A stretch of DNA of 64,000 bases, from positions 29,417 to 93,416 of the forward strand of contig JAEUTI010000016.1 in assembly GCA_016788065.1 (NCBI GenBank), given 5' to 3'. Positions 61,068-64,000 of the stretch are shown here, one piece after another; position 1 is the first letter of the stretch, and each line of letters begins with the position of its first letter. The notes below the pieces were generated by a model, which worked only from the letters and a program-made list of their open reading frames with translations, was not told where the DNA came from and ran no database searches. This DNA comes from Bacteroidia bacterium. GTDB taxonomy: Bacteria > Bacteroidota > Bacteroidia > AKYH767-A > OLB10. Made by a program: the position numbers and the translations under genes.

Positions 61068-63149
61068 TTAATACGCAAGAACTTTTGCGATCATCGTAGC
61101 AACTTTATCGGCATTCGGAATCATTGTAAATTCCAGAACAGAATTTAATGGAATTGCAGGTAAATTTTCTGAGCCAATCACTTCAACGGGAGCATCGAGA
61201 TGTCGGAAGCAGTTGGAAGAAATTCGACCAGCCAATGCCTGAGCAAATGAATTATTCACAGGCTCCTCTGTCACTACCAAACATCTGTTATTACGAACCA
61301 CAGATTCAAAAATCAATTTCTCATCTACAGGATGAATGGTTCTTAAATCTATAATTTCAACTCTACCGGGGAATTGTTTAGCTGCATTTTTTGCCCAATA
61401 AACACCCATACCATAAGTGATTATACTTAAAGTGGTTTGTTTGCCATCAATAGCTGCTTCCTGAACAATTCTTCCTTTACCAAAAGGAATTATGTAGTTT
61501 TCATCGGGTTCAATGGTACGAGCATCTTCAGTACCTTTTATCTTTGACCAGTATAATCCCTTGTGTTCAAAAATTACTACAGGATTGGGATCATAGTAGG
61601 CAGCCTTTAATAAACCTTTTAAATCGGCTCCAGTTGAAGGATATGCTATTTTAACACCACGGATATTGGCTACCACACTTTCAACGCTGGATGAGTGGTA
61701 GGGACCACCACTTCCATAAGCGCCAATTGGGACTCTGATGATGCAACTGACCGGCCATTTGCCATTCGACAAATAACAAGAGCGGCTTACTTCAGTAAAC
61801 AATTGATTTAATCCCGGCCAGATGTAATCAGCAAACTGTACTTCAACAATTGGCTTGCAACCGGCAGCCGACATCCCAACGGTACTTCCAATTATAAATG
61901 CTTCCTGAATAGGGGTATTGAAAACTCTGTCGTCACCAAATTTCTGAGCAAGCGTTGCTGCTTCTCTGAAAACTCCTCCCAACCTTCTTCCAACATCCTG
62001 CCCATACAAAAGACATTCCTTATGCTTTGCCATTAACTCCTGAACAGCAAAAAGTGCGCAATCAACCATCACAGTTTTTTCTTTACCTGCCGGCTCTCTC
62101 TCCCCTTTCTCTTCGGTAACCGGAGTTGGAGCAAAATCATGCAAGTACAAATCCTCAGGCCGCGGATCTTCTGCTGCCATCGCTTTATTGTAATCTATTT
62201 GAACCGCAGATTCACAATTGGAAATAATCTGATCTAACTGATCAGCAGAAAATCCGAAGTCCAATAGTTGATTACGGAACTTAGGAAATGGGTCGCGTTT
62301 CTGTTGTTCTTCCAAATCATCTCGATACCACTCTTTCCTCACTCCCGAAGTATGATGATTTAGCAAAGGCACTTTTGCATGAATAAGAAACGGACGTCTT
62401 TCTGACCGCACTTTTGAAAACACTTCACGAATAGTTTGGTAAGATGTAATAAAATCGGTTCCATCAATTGACCTCACCTCTAAACCTTTGAATCCTTCAG
62501 CATATTCGGAAGCATCCATTGCTCTGATTTCACGGGCATGAGCAGAAATATCCCATTCATTATCCTGAACTAAATAAACTATAGGTAATTTTTTCAGCAC
62601 TGCCATCTGAAAGGCTTCTGCAACTTCACCTTCAGTTACTGACGCATCTCCTAATGAACAAACCACCAGAGGTGCATTGCCTGATTCGGAAACCGACAGT
62701 CCTTGTTTTTCCAGGTACTGAATGCCCATTGCAACTCCTGTTGCAGGAATTGCTTGCATACCAGTTGCCGAAGATTGCATTGGAATTTTAGGCATACCGG
62801 GACGGTTCAAACTTGGATGGCTGTAATAAAGACGACCTCCACTAAACGGATCATCGCGCTTTGCCATAAGCTGAAGCATTAATTCATAAGGCTGCATCCC
62901 AATTGACAAAAGAATACTATCGTCTCTGTAATATGCCGATAAAAAATCCTGCGCACCTAACTGCAAACCCAGAGCAATCTGAATTGCTTCATGTCCCCGA
63001 GAAGTAGCATGTACATATTTGCTGGTAAAGGTACTATTTGCCTCGTATATGGCAGACATTGCTTTTGCAGTTCCCATCAGTCTGAATGCATTCAGCAAAA
63101 TGGCTTCAGAAATTTCGGTAGCAGCGGCAGCTTCTTTGATATTGTTCAT
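61068..63149 (-). CDS. Fused alpha/beta E1 component of a branched-chain 2-oxoacid dehydrogenase type complex
   Basis: The 693-residue protein joins E1 alpha and E1 beta in one chain. The alpha half has the thiamine diphosphate motif SLGDASVTEGEVAEAFQM (about 165-182) ending in QDNEWDIS. The beta half has LLYGQDVGRRLGGVFREA and a transketolase C-terminal domain (VVTEEPVNNSFAQAL). It decarboxylates branched-chain 2-oxoacids for acyl-CoA formation. E2 and E3 are not in the window. A TACCTTTG element ends 5 bases upstream of the ATG, implying a nearly leaderless mRNA. Confidence 0.9.
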   Translation of the reverse strand: MNNIKEAAAATEISEAILLNAFRLMGTAKAMSAIYEANSTFTSKYVHATSRGHEAIQIALGLQLGAQDFLSAYYRDDSILLSIGMQPYELMLQLMAKRDDPFSGGRLYYSHPSLNRPGMPKIPMQSSATGMQAIPATGVAMGIQYLEKQGLSVSESGNAPLVVCSLGDASVTEGEVAEAFQMAVLKKLPIVYLVQDNEWDISAHAREIRAMDASEYAEGFKGLEVRSIDGTDFITSYQTIREVFSKVRSERRPFLIHAKVPLLNHHTSGVRKEWYRDDLEEQQKRDPFPKFRNQLLDFGFSADQLDQIISNCESAVQIDYNKAMAAEDPRPEDLYLHDFAPTPVTEEKGEREPAGKEKTVMVDCALFAVQELMAKHKECLLYGQDVGRRLGGVFREAATLAQKFGDDRVFNTPIQEAFIIGSTVGMSAAGCKPIVEVQFADYIWPGLNQLFTEVSRSCYLSNGKWPVSCIIRVPIGAYGSGGPYHSSSVESVVANIRGVKIAYPSTGADLKGLLKAAYYDPNPVVIFEHKGLYWSKIKGTEDARTIEPDENYIIPFGKGRIVQEAAIDGKQTTLSIITYGMGVYWAKNAAKQFPGRVEIIDLRTIHPVDEKLIFESVVRNNRCLVVTEEPVNNSFAQALAGRISSNCFRHLDAPVEVIGSENLPAIPLNSVLEFTMIPNADKVATMIAKVLAY

Positions 63150-63154
63150 AGCAG

Positions 63155-63162
63155 CAAAGGTA
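63155..63162 (-). promoter_or_regulatory. Candidate -7 element of the E1 gene
   Basis: On the minus strand TACCTTTG, only 5 bases before the start codon at 63149. Confidence 0.45.
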
Positions 63163-63175
63163 ATAAATTAGGCAT

Positions 63176-64000
63176 TCAGGGCATCTTTTGCGGGATGTCT
63201 GATTCGCGATAAATTATCTTTCTGGCAGATACTCTGGTTAGTCCCATAATTCCCGTCGATAACTCTACATCTAAGGCCAAAAACTCCTTTTCTGCCAGTT
63301 CAAGGCCAAATGCCTGAAACTTTAACACCTTAGGATAACTCATTAAATATTGATTATCAACTCGATAATGGTAAACGAGCACTTTATTTCGGGGGTCTCT
63401 GTAAATAGAATAATCGATGACTTTGGTATTCAAAACCCGAGTTTCTACAACGAATTGTTGATCTAAGAAGAGCACTATTGCCAAGGCGGGCATTGCTACT
63501 CCCAAAAGCGAAAAAAGCATAAGATGCCTTACCAGGTAAATACCTTTGGAATAAAAGTACTTGCGGAATCCTGCAACAATGGCTATAACGGTCACAATAA
63601 AACAGATGATAAAATAGTCGTGGAATAAATACCATGCAGAAGCATGATATGAATAAGTTAAACCAAAAAAGATGCCTGATAGAATAAAAAAGAAACTCCA
63701 ATGATTGTTGTCGTACTTATAGTTTTTCTTTACTTTATCAGGGAAGGGAATCAGGGAACGATCATTATTTACTGACTTAATAAAATCCTGATCCAATTTG
63801 AAATCATTAGATTTATTTAATGGATTTAAATTGAGCAAAAAGCACAGATGATTAAAAATGTCAGGTAATTGTTTTTGAAAGTCTTCAGCAGCTTCAAAGA
63901 AGTGCTCCACACAAACAGCAAAAAACTCTTCCATATTAGTTGCTGCATAAGGCCTGAGGAATGAAGATTCCCCATTTTGTAATCTGGTAAATTCAGGAAG
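63176..64000 (-). CDS. C-terminal part of an MtfA-like (M90) zinc peptidase joined to a membrane domain (5' end outside window)
   Basis: The frame is open to the window edge; the internal ATG at 63934 is not the real start. The first visible residues (RLQNGESSFLRPYAATNMEE, then FFAVCVEHFFEAAEDF) match the end of the MtfA/M90 fold, where the Glu of the AATNxxEFFAV segment is the third zinc ligand; the HExxH motif would lie upstream. After this come three hydrophobic helices (SFFFILSGIFFGLTYSYH, YFIICFIVTVIAIVAGF, LMLFSLLGVAMPALAIVLFL) and a beta-rich tail of about 100 residues. MtfA itself is cytoplasmic, so the fusion to a membrane domain is unusual. Confidence 0.75.
   Translation of the reverse strand, partial: LPEFTRLQNGESSFLRPYAATNMEEFFAVCVEHFFEAAEDFQKQLPDIFNHLCFLLNLNPLNKSNDFKLDQDFIKSVNNDRSLIPFPDKVKKNYKYDNNHWSFFFILSGIFFGLTYSYHASAWYLFHDYFIICFIVTVIAIVAGFRKYFYSKGIYLVRHLMLFSLLGVAMPALAIVLFLDQQFVVETRVLNTKVIDYSIYRDPRNKVLVYHYRVDNQYLMSYPKVLKFQAFGLELAEKEFLALDVELSTGIMGLTRVSARKIIYRESDIPQKMP

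Overview
The window looks like a compact, AT-rich chromosome segment from a member of the Bacteroidota, probably a Chitinophagales/Sphingobacteriales-like lineage (the lineage is an inference). The evidence is type IX secretion (T9SS) C-terminal sorting domains, TAnnTTTG promoter elements (TTG about 17-23 bases upstream in several cases), no clear Shine-Dalgarno dependence, the L28 / L33 / DUF4295 / FtsY / RimO neighbourhood, bacillithiol genes (bshC, ytxJ), a futalosine-route menaquinone gene, and several Bacteroidota-type DUFs. No rRNA, tRNA, CRISPR array, IS element or prophage was recognised. Both window edges cut genes.

Layout. 1-3208: end of a large exported protein, then a minus-strand group (uracil-DNA glycosylase, a small exported protein resembling a single GldM C-terminal domain, a C1 cysteine peptidase, a small exported protein). 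3500-7850: a MacAB-like operon (ATPase, two paralogous permeases, periplasmic adaptor). 7851-9856: exported alpha/beta hydrolase and 3-methyladenine glycosylase. 9857-10786: a 930-base gene-free stretch made of several repeat families. 10787-17943: peptide transporter, barrel protein, CoA-transferase, tryptophanase, DUF4259 protein, chorismate synthase. 18194-27177: AsmA-like giant, PorE-like TPR/beta-propeller/OmpA protein, a tandem pair of exported paralogues, an esterase and dipeptidyl-peptidase IV. 27180-32093: YtxJ, HerA-like ATPase, BshC and membrane proteins. 32208-38136: LytTR regulator, rimO, ftsY, DUF4295, rpmG and rpmB, with an aminopeptidase P gene lodged between rpmB and rpmG. 38215-43002: cinA, DUF4197, two double-domain universal stress proteins, a nucleoside phosphorylase.

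43063-52247 is the most distinctive region: two divergent, paralogous proteins of about 1440 residues (repetitive beta-structured bodies with T9SS tails) share a 533-base intergenic region. The rightward gene is followed directly by four tandem hairpins, 64-68 bases apart, whose stems differ but keep pairing while the 10-base loop is almost invariant (CACTGCCCGG). A smaller hairpin with the same loop core ends on that gene's start codon. This hairpin family is my best candidate for an undescribed element.

52590-64000: M20 dipeptidase, fabD, folE, a 6-pyruvoyltetrahydropterin synthase homologue, mqnB, an AlbA_2/winged-helix protein, a YtxH/holin-like envelope operon, a T9SS-exported PQQ sugar dehydrogenase, HU, a fused alpha/beta 2-oxoacid dehydrogenase E1, and a truncated MtfA-like peptidase joined to a membrane domain.

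Functional themes are peptide and amino-acid use (C1, S9, M20 and M24 peptidases, POT transporter, tryptophanase, branched-chain E1), surface secretion by T9SS, thiol redox through bacillithiol, and envelope maintenance. Genes are tightly packed: several convergent pairs are separated by 0-7 bases with no room for a terminator.
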